The notes under the pieces are model-generated. The model saw only the letters and a list, made by a program, of their open reading frames with translations, searched no databases and was not told where the DNA came from. The position numbers and the translations under genes were made by a program. A DNA stretch of 64,000 nt from Lolium rigidum (taxonomy: Eukaryota; Streptophyta; Magnoliopsida; Poales; Poaceae), in the NCBI RefSeq assembly GCF_022539505.1, contig NC_061510.1, positions 395,356,249 through 395,420,248 on the forward strand, written 5' to 3'. Positions 10,291-22,015 of this stretch are shown one piece after another. Positions within the stretch are counted from its first letter, which is position 1. Every line of letters begins with the position of its first letter.

Positions 10291-12902
10291 ATGGCAGCGG
10301 CGGCGTACCGGGAGTGGCCGCTCCTCCCCGACGACATCACCCGGGACATCTTCGCCCGCATCCAGCCAGACGACCCTCTCTACTTCTTCCGGGTGAGCCA
10401 CCTCTGCAAGGACTGGCGCCGCGCCCTCTCCGACCCGGATTTCGCCCGCCGCCTCCACCAGCGCAACTTGGCTCCTCTACTCTTCGGCTTTCTCCATGAC
10501 CGCGACCACGACGAGGACCTCCCAACCTTCTTCCGCACGCTCGCTTCGCCCTTCTCCCCCAAGGACGTCCCCGATCGCCGCGACTGGAGGGTGCTGGATT
10601 ACAGGCACGGCCGGGCCCTCTTCATCTCAAAGCGCGACGGCGAGCTGGGGCGGAAAGACCTTCTTATCTGGGATCCCGTCACAGGTCTTCAGCGCCGCGT
10701 GCCGGTGGCCCCGCAGGCCAGCCGCAGCTGCTTGCCGGGCGCGGCCGTGGTCTGCGCGGCGCCTGGCTGCAACCATCACCACCGATGCAACGGGGGCGAA
10801 TTTCAAGTGGCGCTGGTGTTCTCTGATATCCCGGTCGACGACGATGATGAAGATGAACCACAAATTAAAGGTTTCCTCTATTCATCTCAGTCAGATACAT
10901 GGGCCGCGGTGGCTACATTCTATGGCCTTTCTGAGTTCTTCGGGGAGAGACCCAGCGTGCTGTTAGGGAAATCTCTGTATTTCCTATCAGATGGGCTTGT
11001 ACTCCTTGAGTTTGATATGTCTGCCAATACACTGTCTGAGATTGCATTGCCCGACATGGGTGAGGACTTTTGTGAGACTGAGAGTAGTCTTATACTTGTG
11101 CATGACCAGAATGGAGGAATTGGTATCGTCGAGGCAACAGATGGTTATATATGCATGTGGTCAAGGGATACCAGTGACGATGGCGATGTCAGTTGGTCTA
11201 TTACCTGGACATTTGATCACTACGATCTCGACGGAACTATTGGAATCGATGGCCAGTCCTTACTTGGATTCGTTGAAGGATCCTCTGTCATCTTTGTGGC
11301 TACATCGGAAGGCACTTTTACATTTGACCTGACCTCAGGGCTGGCTAAAATGGTTGCCGAGGAAAAAAATTTCAAATTTGTGCTACCTGTTGTTAACTTG
11401 TGTGCCCCACTCAATGGGCTCCAACAGATTCAAGTTGAACAACTTCATGAGCAGCCCATGCCTAATGAGGAGGACAAATGTGAGCGGGGAATCAAGGTTG
11501 CGGAGGATGCTCTACAAGTGGCTGAGCAACTTTTTATCAAGGGCTGGAATGACGTGGAGTACAGGGACTTCAATAGCGCTGTTCAGTGTCTCAAGGACTG
11601 CCTTGAGATCAGGTGAGAATCTACCTATTCTTTCAGTCCTGTAGTATGTGCTTCATTGCCACTGGTAGCCAAGCCTTTGGTGCTATGCGTGTTTAGGTTT
11701 TTTGTGTTTTATGAATTGTATATGGCCTCCAAAATCCTATTTGGTAGCAACGCTTGGAGATTCTGGTTAAGGTATTAGCATATTAGTGAATGCCAGATGT
11801 TATAATATTTCCGCTGCAATTTATTTCTACGCTGCTTCAGAATAGTGCTTTGTAATGTGCTTAACATGTAGTCAGTTGTCCTATCAGGAAAATGCTGATG
11901 GGATAATTACGCCTGTGCTGTTTAATTTTATCACATGTTGCATTCCTTTCGGTTTCATGTTGTTCTTGTATAACAAGTACCCTGACAACCAGGACTGGGC
12001 ATTATGGAAAGTTTGCTCCAGAATGTGCTAGCACGTATTGCAGATACGGATGCGCTTTACTGTACAAAGCCCAGGAGATGACAAACCTTGCTGGTGATGA
12101 TCGTCTCACTCTATTCTGAATTACAATTATGTCACCTATTATATGCCTGCTAGAATCTGCTACTACGTGTACTGATGAAGTCGTTGAAAATGGCAGATGA
12201 CCAAGGAGGATATTTGAGCCTGTCCGGTGAAATGCTCGACATTGCAAGATCGATAGTGGAGAAGAATCCAGAAAGCACTACAGGGATTGCTGAGATCGTC
12301 AATGCCCTGACTGAAGTCTTAATTCAAAGGGGTAACCTCAGTTGTGTTTCTTTATTCCGTTGTCCTGGATTCCTGTTCTATATAATTGAATTCAATTGTT
12401 TTTCTCTTTTCGCAGAGAAGAAAGGGGCAACGCTAACAAAGTCTACCGAAGCAAAAACAGAAAGCATCAAACGAGCCCACGTCAAGGAGACATCTCCTGA
12501 AACACCCCGGAAAAGACATCAGAAGGCAAGATATCATACTTTTAAAGTCTAGCTGAACCTTTCTTACTGGTAGTAGTTTGATCGGTAGTTCCCGGAATTT
12601 ATCATCATGTCTTGCGTTTATTAGAGCGAGTAGTAAGGATCAATGAAGTAGTTTATGTACAAGATTATTAAACCTGCAGCGCACAACTTTTCTAGTCAAG
12701 AACGGCAGCACAAAACTGAAAACATAGATAAGATCTTTTAGCTTTTTCAACGAACAAGTACTTGTTCAGTTTGTTGTACTGATGGGGAAGTGTGGACTAA
12801 CAGAGTTCTTTTGGTGGTTACATGCAGGCTGTGGATTCTGTTGCTATGGATAGATCATTTGATGATTCAGGGATGCACTCACCAACACAATCTGACTACT
12901 GA
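10291..12902 (+). CDS. F-box protein fused to a NASP-type SHNi-TPR region
   Basis: Proposed exons are 10291-11612, 11993-12093, 12197-12331, 12416-12525 and 12828-12902, giving 580 residues with every junction in phase. Residues 7-50 form an F-box (WPLLPDDITRDIFARIQPDD and following), which in the family binds SKP1 in SCF ubiquitin ligases. Residues 60-385 resemble the substrate domain of grass F-box proteins. From about residue 391, still in exon 1, the protein becomes TPR-like (AEQLFIKGWNDVEYRDF, then CLKDCLEIR). It continues across introns as HYGKFAPECASTYCRYGCAL and MLDIARSIVEKNPES. Those are the hallmarks of NASP/Sim3 histone H3 chaperones. The later NASP repeats are absent and a Lys-rich tail ends DDSGMHSPTQSDY. 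Intron 4 uses a GC-AG donor (AG|GCAAGA); without that splice the protein would stop at 12552. The F-box is secure; exons 2-5 rest on homology and splice consensus. Confidence 0.78.
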
Positions 12903-14305
12903 ATCGACTCTGGTGAGCGGGTTTGAATTTTACGGTAGGGATCAAATGCAATGGCATAATATGTTAGAATCGCTAGTATTGTGTATTGTATGGATTAGAG
13001 CTTTGTAACGTATGTGTGCTGCAGTATCTAGCTGCACAAGAAATTCATGTTTAGTTTTAGGAAACTGTTGCATTTCACCATTTCCAGATGGCATAAGTGA
13101 TATGTGTGATATATGTCACTGCATGATAATTGGTATACCATTTGCACCTCATTGATGGCCCAGTCATGTTAGAAAATAACCAGACCTTTTTCTCTGGCCA
13201 TTTCAGGGTCTGGGACGAAGCGGGAGCTTGGAAAGGGGCTGCGTCAGTTTATCGATTAACAACAAGCACCAGCGATGCATTTGTTAGCAATGTAGCTCAT
13301 GATTTCTGGACCACTTTGGCAACTCTTCCTCTAGATGCTAGACTACTTGTAGTGTTTGTCTTCGTGATGGCATGGTAAACTTGTCCCGGCACGTAATAGA
13401 TGTGCTACAGACACCTCCTGGATTTTGCTGCCAAACCTCCTCAACTCCTTGAGTAGTTTGATGATTACCTGTGGGAACTTGATCAGGTAGCTAGTTCCAT
13501 CCCATGATGTGTTTCCTGCAATAGAGGTGATGGCAAGACCATTGTGCGGACAATTGTACCGGGTGTGTCTTGATTTGCTAGTTCGAAATTTGCTGACCCG
13601 GTCACAGTTGCTCGGATTAAGCCATATATTTGATGTGGCGGATATGAATTGCTCTTTTTGATTGACTCTTTAACAGGAAATTCTCACCTCTCTTGATAAA
13701 TTCCCCCTGCACATCTTTTTGTGAAGAATTGTAGAATAATGGGTGGAGTCTTAAGTTGTTTGTTTGTGTTATATTTGATGTCATCGATGATGGGATCAGG
13801 TTCCCTGAGGTAAATCCTCTGCTGATGATTTTGGGGCAAAATGCTGGTGATGTTTACAAATATCTCAGTAGCAACATTTAAAACAAATGATGTATGTTAA
13901 CCCAGTCAGTATCCGTCTATAATATAGATACATTCATTTGTGAACTACAAAAAGAAATGCGGATTTGTAATATAGATAATAAATTGGTTAGAGATTTCAT
14001 ATTTTCCTTTTTTGTGTAGCTGTCAATTAACATATTTCTTCATGAAATATTTCAGTCTCATATTAATCATCTATATGGACATGTCTCGGAGTTTTATGTT
14101 ATGAAAAACCTAAGGTGCATGTGTTTTTGATATAAAACGGGCTTCATTAGACTAGGGATCATTTGGTTTTTCTGCTCAGTTTTGTGTCTATGTACTGTAT
14201 ATTGGATTGCAGTTAGCCTTTCTTTGCTCAAAGCCATGTATTAGGACGACCGTCGCTCGGTTTTGCACGCGCACAACTCACCCTGTTCTTGTGTTTAAGG
14301 AAAAT
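12903..14305. other. 3' UTR and intergenic DNA, no gene recognised
   Basis: The sequence downstream of the F-box-NASP stop is moderately AT-rich and probably includes the 3' UTR. A frame at 13130-13378 has no recognisable domain. I see no RNA gene or clear transposon end. Confidence 0.4.
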
Positions 14306-14307
14306 AA

Positions 14308-15142
14308 TAGTCCTTCCGTATTAATATACAGTATGTATACATTTAGCTAAAATACAACTCATCAAAGTTTGATTAATGTTATAGACAGCAACATTAACAC
14401 TTACCATACCAAATCAGTATCAATAGATACATCATCAAATATGGTTTCATTATATGTTTATTTACATTAATGAAAATTGTGCTTGTGGCACCACTTGGAT
14501 AGTTAGATGGACTAACGTATATGTTTTTGTTTCGATACCTACGTTTTCATTTAATTTGTGTTCTGTTTTTTAAAGTCAAACATTATAAGGCTGGTGCCAA
14601 CGCGGGTTGGAGGCGGGGCGCTACCGCCCGCGACGGGGCGAGAGTGAGGCGATAGGCGGGCGAGACGGTAGCGGCGGGCGGTGGTTCCACCGCCCGGCGG
14701 TAGGGCGCGGTACCGCCCGCCTATAGCCCGCGTTGGAGGCGAGAGCGGGGCGAGAGGGAGGCGATAGCGGTGCTAGTGGGGGCGGTAGGGAGGCGGTAGA
14801 GAGGAGAGAGAAGTGTGAGCTGGCACTATAGCCCGTGCACTGGCACCGTGGGGTGAGAGTGGGGTGAGAGTGGGGTGAGAGTGAGGGTAAAAGCTGACGT
14901 GGCGAGGCTATAGTGGGGTGATGCATTGGCACCAGCCTAAGGCTTGGCCAAAAACATAGGATGAAATATCAACAACCATAATATCCAATGCATATAGTAT
15001 GAAAATAAAGCTGATGTCGATTCTACTACTATAACTTTTACACTATGGATGTTGATATCTTTTCCTGCATGCTTAGTCAAACCATACAAAGTTTAACTTT
15101 GACTAAATCCAGAACGCAAATTAATTGTGAACGGGGGGAGGA
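14308..15142. mobile_element. Decayed Stowaway-like MITE split by a nested MITE
   Basis: The left edge reads TCCTTCCGTATTAATA. The right edge near 15142 reads TTGTGAACGGGGGGAGG after the Stowaway-like phrase CAAAGTTTAACTTTGACTAAATCC. The two halves are separated by the TAA-flanked element at 14589-14937. The ends are degenerate, so the call is tentative. Confidence 0.4.
14589..14937 (+). mobile_element. Tourist/Harbinger MITE, GC-rich, TAA target duplication
   Basis: Terminal repeats GGCTGGTGCCAA and TTGGCACCAGCC are inverted, and TAA flanks both sides (14586-14588, 14938-14940). The interior is GC-rich with repeated GGGGTGAGAGT blocks at 14850-14885. A second member of the family, in the opposite orientation, lies at 18640-19326. 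Confidence 0.85.
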
Positions 15143-15801
15143 AGTTAACCGAAAGCTTCGGACAACATGGATGCAAAGGATGAGTATTGGTCCATATAGA
15201 AACATAATTACAAAAGCCTCAAACTTCGGTCAACCCTCTCATGGCAGTTATTGCGCGTCACGGCAATCCTTCTGAAACCGAAGTGCATAATTTAAGGGCG
15301 AGCAGGAAGTGGGTCGCGCGGTTGGAGCTAAGAAAGATGAACTTCACAAGAATGTCAAGACGTTCATCTCATCCTGCTAATCCTAGCTCAATACCTGTGT
15401 GGTTTAGGGTTAGTGTCAGTGTCCCCTTTTGTAGTGCGAATCCTCCTAAATTTCGGCAAAAATACGAAAGTGATGTGGTGATAAAGCTTCTGAAACTTGG
15501 ATTAGGCATGGGTAACTCTGGCCGTATTATCATACTGTATTATTTATCTTCCTAGTATAGTTTTGTTACTGAAAATGAATCATTTTGTCCATGCTACCAA
15601 GTGATCGGCCGACATTACTGCTGATTCTACTTGGATGATGCGCGCAGAGCTGATTGTGTTCTGTTGCAGACTTTTCTCTTCCGAGAACCATCTGTTCCCA
15701 ACTTAACTTCTGGTCCGTCCACTTCGATAATTCCCCCAATTTCACCTCTGCAGAAACAACAGTAGGGGAAGAAAATAGATTAGGAACAATGGGAAATGCA
15801 C
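15143..15801. other. Unclassified intergenic DNA
   Basis: No gene, RNA or clear repeat boundary is visible. Short frames here lack recognisable domains. Confidence 0.35.
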
Positions 15802-16126
15802 TTTGGCTCATAGGAGCATTTGCTCCCATTGTGTGAATCAACATTTCGAAGTGTCAAAAAAATTTAAACTAAATTTTTACATGTACATCTAGACATTTTA
15901 TGTTGGTACACAAATTTTCAAAAAAATAATTTTTTTATGTGGCTCTTGTAAAAAAGACAAATTTTGATGTTGTAATATGACTACGTACAGCATATTTTTT
16001 TTTCTTTTTTGTACACACCACACAAAATGTTGTTTTTCCATAAAAACTTGTGTATTTTTTTTGACATTTTTAAAATTAATTTTTAATTATTTTGTATAAT
16101 GGGAGCATTTACTCCTATGAGCCAAA
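15802..16126. mobile_element. MITE with about 30-bp TIR (TTGGCTCATAGGAG...)
   Basis: The left end TTTGGCTCATAGGAGCATTT is mirrored by AAATGC..CTCCTATGAGCCAAA in the right end, with about 28 of 30 positions matching. The interior is AT-rich and non-coding. Related copies with the same outer TIR lie at 24261 and 26032-26396. No clean target duplication is visible; a long TIR with an AT-rich core would fit a Mutator-type MITE, which is inference. Confidence 0.7.
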
Positions 16127-16304
16127 ACGCCACCTCCCAATGGGAACAATGCTTCTTCATCTAAAGACAGCATGGCCAAGAGTGTGCCGCAGATTATCAT
16201 TGCAGGGTCAGGTGCTCAGGTGTACGTGGATGAACGTGCGCACGATTGGATTTCAGATCACCACAGAATTCTCATGGTCCTTCTCCTTCCCTCCATGGGC
16301 TCTG

Positions 16305-17543
16305 TCACCAAAAGGAACGCACCCTCGCCGGATGCCACCGTCCCGTTCGCGCCGACAAATTTCCGGCCCTGTAGTTATTCCTGCACTTGGCGCTCATGAC
16401 GTAGGCCTCGACGGTGCGGAGGCGGCGGAGCACGGACCCGTAGAGGTCGCAGCGCCGGCTGGAGGCTTCGACGGTGGTGCGGGCGAGCGCGGATCGGCTG
16501 CGCTTGTCAAGCTCGGCGCTGATCGCGATCTCGTCGTCGACGTAGCAGACCTGGTTCTCTCTGATCAGGTCGTCCGAGGTCGACACTGCGGCGGCAGGGT
16601 AGGCTCCGGAGCAGGCGTCGCCGACGAAAAGTGCGTGCACGCCGATGAACTCAACCCGCGCCCAGCTGCCATCCGGCTCCAGCGCGTGGACCTTGATCCT
16701 GACGGTTCGGTGGATCTCTCGCCGGACGGACCTGGTGACGGTGTGGAGGCGCCCGTTGCACTCCAGCAGGTACTGCCTCGACGTGATATCCTCGTCATCA
16801 ATGTAATCAATGTTGGCGGCGGGCGGCGGCGGGAGCTGCTTCTCCTGCAGTCTCCACGGCTCGCGGCGGAGGAGGTCCAGCTCGCCGTCGTCGAACACCA
16901 GCAGCCCGTGGCACGACGGGAGCGCGTGGAGCCTCCCCTTGTAGAACGCTATGTCCTGCAGGTCGAACGGCAGGGACACCGGCCACCAAGCGCCCTGATC
17001 GTGTCCATCTCCCGGCCGGCACACGGCGATCCTCCTGCGGTTCTCGCCGCAGTCGACCATGGCGGCGACGACGCAGGAGTCCGAGGCGGCGGACGACATG
17101 ACGATCTTGCGGATCGGCTCGTGCTGATCCGGCCACGGCGGCAGCGGGACCCTCTCCGCGGAGAAGGGGTTCAGCAGGAAGGGGGCGGCGGCGCCGAGCG
17201 GGACGAGGGCGAGCCAGTTGCCAAGCGAACCGCGGCAGGGCGCGGCGCGGGCGTCATCGGGGAGGGGCGCGACGTGGTGGATGGCGCCGTCGGGGAGGCT
17301 GATGCAGTGGCCCGGGACGACGAGCCACGGCAACGGCGGGTGCGGCTGGCGTCGCCAGGCCGCGCGCCATGCGCGGCAGACGGCGCGGAGGCGGGATCGG
17401 TCGGCGAAGGACGGCAGCCGGCCGAGCACGTCGCCGAGCATGTCCTCCGGGAGGTCACCCCAGGAAGCGCGCCTCCGTCGACAGTTGCGCGTTTCGACCA
17501 TCATGGCGCGCGCAGTGCTCGATCGATCCGCGTTACTCGCCAA
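16305..17543 (-). CDS. F-box protein with DUF295-type C-terminal domain (412 aa)
   Basis: This is an intact intronless 412-codon ORF. Residues 27-63 form an F-box (WGDLPEDMLGDVLGRLPSFA, then RAVCRAWRAAW), expected to bind SKP1 in an SCF ubiquitin ligase. Residues 75-390 follow the grass DUF295 plan: PWLVVPG near the start, NPFSAERVPLPPW, VDCGENRRRIAVCRPGD, DIAFYKGRLHALPSCHGLLV and YLLECNGRLHTVTRS. The usual WYP-type C-terminal ending of this family is not obvious, so the tail (RWHPARVRSFW) may be diverged. Starts at Met1 or Met14/15 are both possible; the upstream Met gives the longest frame. A Helitron begins about 115 bp upstream of the ATG, and a MITE ends about 180 bp downstream of the stop. 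The substrate is unknown. Confidence 0.85.
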   Translation of the reverse strand: MASNADRSSTARAMMVETRNCRRRRASWGDLPEDMLGDVLGRLPSFADRSRLRAVCRAWRAAWRRQPHPPLPWLVVPGHCISLPDGAIHHVAPLPDDARAAPCRGSLGNWLALVPLGAAAPFLLNPFSAERVPLPPWPDQHEPIRKIVMSSAASDSCVVAAMVDCGENRRRIAVCRPGDGHDQGAWWPVSLPFDLQDIAFYKGRLHALPSCHGLLVFDDGELDLLRREPWRLQEKQLPPPPAANIDYIDDEDITSRQYLLECNGRLHTVTRSVRREIHRTVRIKVHALEPDGSWARVEFIGVHALFVGDACSGAYPAAAVSTSDDLIRENQVCYVDDEIAISAELDKRSRSALARTTVEASSRRCDLYGSVLRRLRTVEAYVMSAKCRNNYRAGNLSARTGRWHPARVRSFW

Positions 17544-17656
17544 GCTCGGGCTCGACTCGGTAGGAAAAAAAGAGGGATCAAACAGAATAGGGATCCCAAC
17601 AGAATATGTACGGGTAACGTTTCAGAGACTTGATTTATTCGGGGAAAATGAGACTT

Positions 17657-18036
17657 ATCTCTACTACTTATAAAGGCACGAACTTGCGTTGGAAAATAAG
17701 ATCTCGGCCGTCTATTCATGTGCTTCACACGGTTCAGATTCGTCCGTTCTCCCCGCCCCAAATTCACGCGTCGCGCATTGCCGTCTAGGCACGACGAGCG
17801 TACGATCTACCCAATAGTTTCCCTTGATTGATCAATCCCCTTTGTAATCTCTACTACTTATAAAGGCACGAACTTGCGTTGGAAAATAAGATCTCGGCCG
17901 TCTATTCATGTGCTTCACACGGTTCAGATTCGTCCGTTCTCCCCGCCCCAAATTCACGCGTCGCGCATTGCCGTCTAGGCACGACGAGCGTACGATCTAC
18001 CCAATAGTTTCCCTTGATTGATCAATCCCCTTTGTA
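17657..18036 (+). repeat. Tandem duplication of the Helitron 5' terminus (2 x 190 bp)
   Basis: The block at 17657-17846 is repeated at 17847-18036 with no difference that I can see by eye. Each copy begins (A)TCTCTACTACTTATAAA and ends CCCCTTTGTAA. The identity implies a recent event, or an assembly artefact. Confidence 0.92.
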
Positions 18037-18639
18037 AGATCCCGAGATCGACATGCCATCACGCCGATCCTCATGCCACCATAACAGGAGCGGTTACAGG
18101 AGTGGGATTGGACCGCGTCAGACCCTAACACCCGCCTGATCGCCACCACGCTCCTGCCGGCCGTTCCCGAAGGTACGCATTTTGTTTGCCGAGGCAGAGA
18201 AAGAGGATGGGGACGAGAACCGGCCGCAGTCTCGCGCCTGCCGCCCGCTTTCTTTCGAGATCCGGCCAACAGAGAGAGGGGGGAGGGAGGCGCTTTGGGT
18301 AGAGAGCAGGGGCAAGGTCCGATGCGGCTCCGGTGTTGAAGAGTATAACCTGCTGCCGCGTTTTGGGCTGTGAAGGGTTCAGCTGCTGCTGAGTTTTGGT
18401 GGCCTGCTGGTGCGTTTTGGTCACGAAGGAGATTGTTCACCATTTGTGAAGTTCTCAGGCGGTGGATTCTAGACCTGTCGAGGCCTCACAGCAGCTAGCT
18501 CTGAACTGTGTGAAATTCATCGACAGTCAGCATATTCTCATCATTATTGTCCTTGTTTCTCTCATACTATAAGCACAACATCGATCAATATGGTTTTCAA
18601 TTTCCTTTTCCTCCGGCAAGCCCACGAATTGACGCATAA

Positions 18640-19326
18640 GGCTGGTGCCAATGCCTCACCTCACTCTCACCCGCCACGTCAGCTTTTTCCCTCACTCTCA
18701 CCCCACTCTCACCCCACGGTGCCAATGCACGGGCTATAGTGCCATCTCTCACTTCTCTCTCCTCCACATCACCATTTCTTTTTAACATTAAGTTATTTCA
18801 CCCGAATTTTTGTTGACATTCAAAATAATGCAAGAAAATTATTCAACTAAAAATGTTACCGATTACATAATAATTAATAAAAATACAAATTATGTTTCTT
18901 GTTTTTCTAAATAGCCTATATGACAAGTGTGTACTTGTGTTTGTATTTTGAACTGAAAGAGTAAAAAAAGGAAAGAAAATAAAAGAAGGAAAGAAAATAA
19001 AATAAAAACCGACATTTAAAGAATAAAAGAAGGAAAGAAAAAAAGAAAAAGAAAAAAACCAACCAGGTCGTCTTCTTTCTACCTCTCGCCCGCGTCGCCC
19101 CGCCCTCTCGCCCTCCTCTCGCCCGCGTCGCCATCGCGCCGCCCCCGCCTCTCGCCCCTCTCCCGCCTCGCTCTCGCCGCCAACGCGGCGGCAGCCGGGC
19201 GGGAGCGGGCGATAGCGCCGGGCGCCCCCGCCGGCGCCCCTCCCTCTCGTCTCGCCCGCCTCCCGCCCCTCTCTCGCCCCATCGCCGCCGTTAACGCCCC
19301 CGCTACCGCCCGCAATGGCACCAGCC
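18640..19326 (-). mobile_element. Tourist/Harbinger MITE nested in the Helitron
   Basis: Ends GGCTGGTGCCAATGC and GCAATGGCACCAGCC are inverted, with TAA at 18637-18639 and 19327-19329. Its left side is the reverse complement of the right side of the MITE at 14589-14937, so the two belong to one family. This copy has gained an AT-rich middle (18770-19075) with runs of A and G. Confidence 0.83.
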
Positions 19327-19329
19327 TAA

Positions 19330-19566
19330 GGGCATGCCCAATGAGGGGCACTTATTCAGATGGACGCTAAGGCAGATGGAAAATTGCCTGGGTGCTGGCC
19401 GTGCATGCTCTCCTCACTTCCTGTCGTACGAAAGGATATAGAGTAAGCGCTCGCCTCCTCTTTTTGCGTCGAGGCCGCAGAGGCGCTAGGATTTTTAACC
19501 ATAACTGCACTCTACTGGGATTAGGATCCTGGCGCCCCCCGCTAAGCGTCCCCATTGTACATGCTC
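19330..19566. mobile_element. Second nested Harbinger-type MITE sharing a TAA
   Basis: The left end GGGCATGCCCAATGAGGGGC and right end CCCCATTGTACATGCTC are imperfect inverted repeats. TAA flanks it at 19327-19329 (shared with the previous MITE) and 19567-19569. Confidence 0.65.
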
Positions 19567-20853
19567 TAATGTGTCATGTAGACAAGCATAGGCTCCAACT
19601 GCACTCTGATTTCTTCTACCTCAAGTGTTCTCCATCTCTTCCTTACCTCTGCATTTGAAAGGCGCGTGGCCCCCATCCTCCACTATGATAACCTATTACC
19701 TTGTAGAAGGTGAGATGTTAATTTGACCTTCTGGGGTTAAATGGAATATCTTTATGGAAGGAAAATATCATGCCACAATCTGATCATTAATGTTACTGAT
19801 ATCACCTAATAAAATATATTGTCATATTTTGTTTCTTTACTTCCTTCAAATCTGATGTTTGAAAGAAAAATATCATTATTTACCTCCACATGATTTTTTT
19901 AGGAAGTATTGTTTGTATTTTCTTGAAATAGTTCGATGTGATTGTGTTTCTTTCTACAAGGATAGAGGAGTAACTGCACTTGTACATATTGTTTGTCAAA
20001 ATAACTTGCCCAGTACCGAAAGTTGGATCAAGATGTGAAGCAGTATACTATATATGCACTGATGGCACCATGAAACTCACGGCGCTTTCTTCATAATATG
20101 TGAGAACTAAGATAGTTTTGGTAGTGGACAAGCCCCACAGAGGTATGATACTCTGGCCATATCAATAACCTGATCAAATTATTGTTTCATAAATCATAAC
20201 TGTTGTTGCTGCTTTCTCAACCCAACAGAGCCTATTTCTGGTCACGATAAGATTGAAAGCAATTTTGTCCGATTTAAATGATACTGTGGAATTCTCCCAA
20301 GTATTTAACTACTGTACGTGATTCACACTGGAATGTTATATTTTGTTATAACCAATCTATTCCAATTTCTTAATATTTGTCAGTTGCTAAAATCCTTGAT
20401 TTCTTCTTGTGTACGTACTACCCAGTTGTTAAATATTGCAGTAAAGAATAAGTTTGAATTAAAAAAGTTAGATGATCCATCTTAATTTCAAGAGATGGTT
20501 TTAATAAAATAGGACGGCAACTAATCATATGGTTAGTGCTTCCATCTAGGTGCAGCTGGAGGAGCCAAGGCGAGGTGGTCTAGGATAAAGCCCTGAGATG
20601 GAACTTTCTTCTATGAAGAAGCATCATGCCAATACAAAAGTATCAATGAGCAACATCATGAAGAATTGGAGAACACAAAATTGGACAACAAGAAAAGGAA
20701 TTAGCTTTATCTAGCATCCAAGAAAATAATGTGTTGCCTAAAAATTGTGAGTACAGAATATGACGTGTCATATGTTATTTCATAGCTGAAGAATTTCAGT
20801 GTATATATAATTAGCATGAATTAAAACGTGCGTCGCACGTGCACACTTACTAG

Positions 20854-22015
20854 TATCCACGAAAAGGTCACCGACGTATACTTTGGTATTAAAAAATAAA
20901 AAATAAAAATAAAATTTGAAGTTTAAAAAACCAATTATAAAAAAGTCCAGCATATACATCTATATTAAGGTCAACAAACCCTTACACACAACCCCAGCTT
21001 CAATAGAAAGAAAATTACGGACAAGTCCACGGAGATATCGATGTTTTCCTCCCGCACTCGTCGGTGTAAAAATTTCAACAATTTGCCACTTTGGATAATT
21101 TGTTTTTGATATTGTTTGCAGGGGTGAAAATATGTGTGTTGTGCTTATTTATCTGATACTCTTTGTTTGTTTTGGTCCGAATCCGCTCTGTGTCCGATCC
21201 AAATCCGTAGTACGAAATAATCCGCATCCGGTCATTATCTGCTCCGCTCCGACTCGGCCAAAATAATATATTAATTAAAAAACATAAAGAGAAAATTATC
21301 GGATCCAACCCGTTTACATCCCTACATTCTTCTATTTGAGCTTCATATGTGCACGAAAATCCGAGCTACATTATTTTTCCTCTCGGACACTTCTAAACTT
21401 TTTTTTATCTATCACACAATATTCCACCGAAGAAATTGAGATAGAATGCATGAAAATATATCAGTATTTTCCACCATTAAATATAAATACAATATATATA
21501 TTAAGGTATTATAATACTTTCGAAAAATAGAATTTTATTTTACACAAATAAATACTGGAAAAAATATTAGGATGTAGCATGGGGTTCAATTAAAACTTTC
21601 CGTCACATCCACTGAGATGAAGGAGCAAGAGAGATAAACAACTGGTTGGAATTAAGATACGAAGGACATGTCATTGTGTGGACATTGATGTAAAATACAA
21701 AACCTGGTTCTTCTGCATCAAATTTTTTTTTTCGTAAATGTAGGTCCTATCACCACATGGAAAAAAAAAACTTCAGATACAATCCTTTGTGGTGCTTGTT
21801 AATTATTTTTTTTCGTGGGGAAGTGTTTTTTACGTTTATGTGATGGCAGGTTGACATTTCGCATAGAGGTGATGCCAACATTCGTGCTAGCAAAAGACGC
21901 CTGCTTGGGGCCAAGAAATATAGCTTGAGCCCCTCGAAATAGGCATTTGGAACCGCAGCACAACCAAGCTAGCTAAAGGAAACGAAAGAGAAAGAAAAGA
22001 GAAAATATATGCCGA
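20854..22015. other. AT-rich unclassified DNA
   Basis: No coding region is evident. The phrase TCCGATCCAAATCCGTAGTACGAA near 21190 looks like part of an old repeat, but no ends can be defined. Confidence 0.35.

Larger units (their letters stand above)
17658..20853 (+). mobile_element. Non-autonomous Helitron
   Basis: The 5' end TCTCTACTACTTATAAAGGC follows an A at 17657, and the 3' end CTAG (20850-20853) precedes a T. A hairpin, ACGTGCG-T-CGCACGT at 20826-20840, lies 9 bases before the CTAG. These are the classic plant Helitron termini with A|T insertion and no target duplication. There is no Rep/helicase ORF. The first 190 bp occur twice in tandem, so a second potential 5' terminus starts at 17848. 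Two MITEs are nested inside. Regions with exon-like composition (18050-18480 and 20540-20600) might be captured gene pieces, but I cannot name a source. Confidence 0.85.

Noticed and set aside
9575..10396. A 273-codon plus-strand frame spanning the PIF right end and the F-box start
   Set aside because: It is the complement of the GC-rich ORF1 and crosses the transposon boundary into another gene's first exon.
16092..17633. A 513-codon plus-strand frame
   Set aside because: It is antisense to the F-box/DUF295 gene, whose minus-strand frame has clear family motifs.
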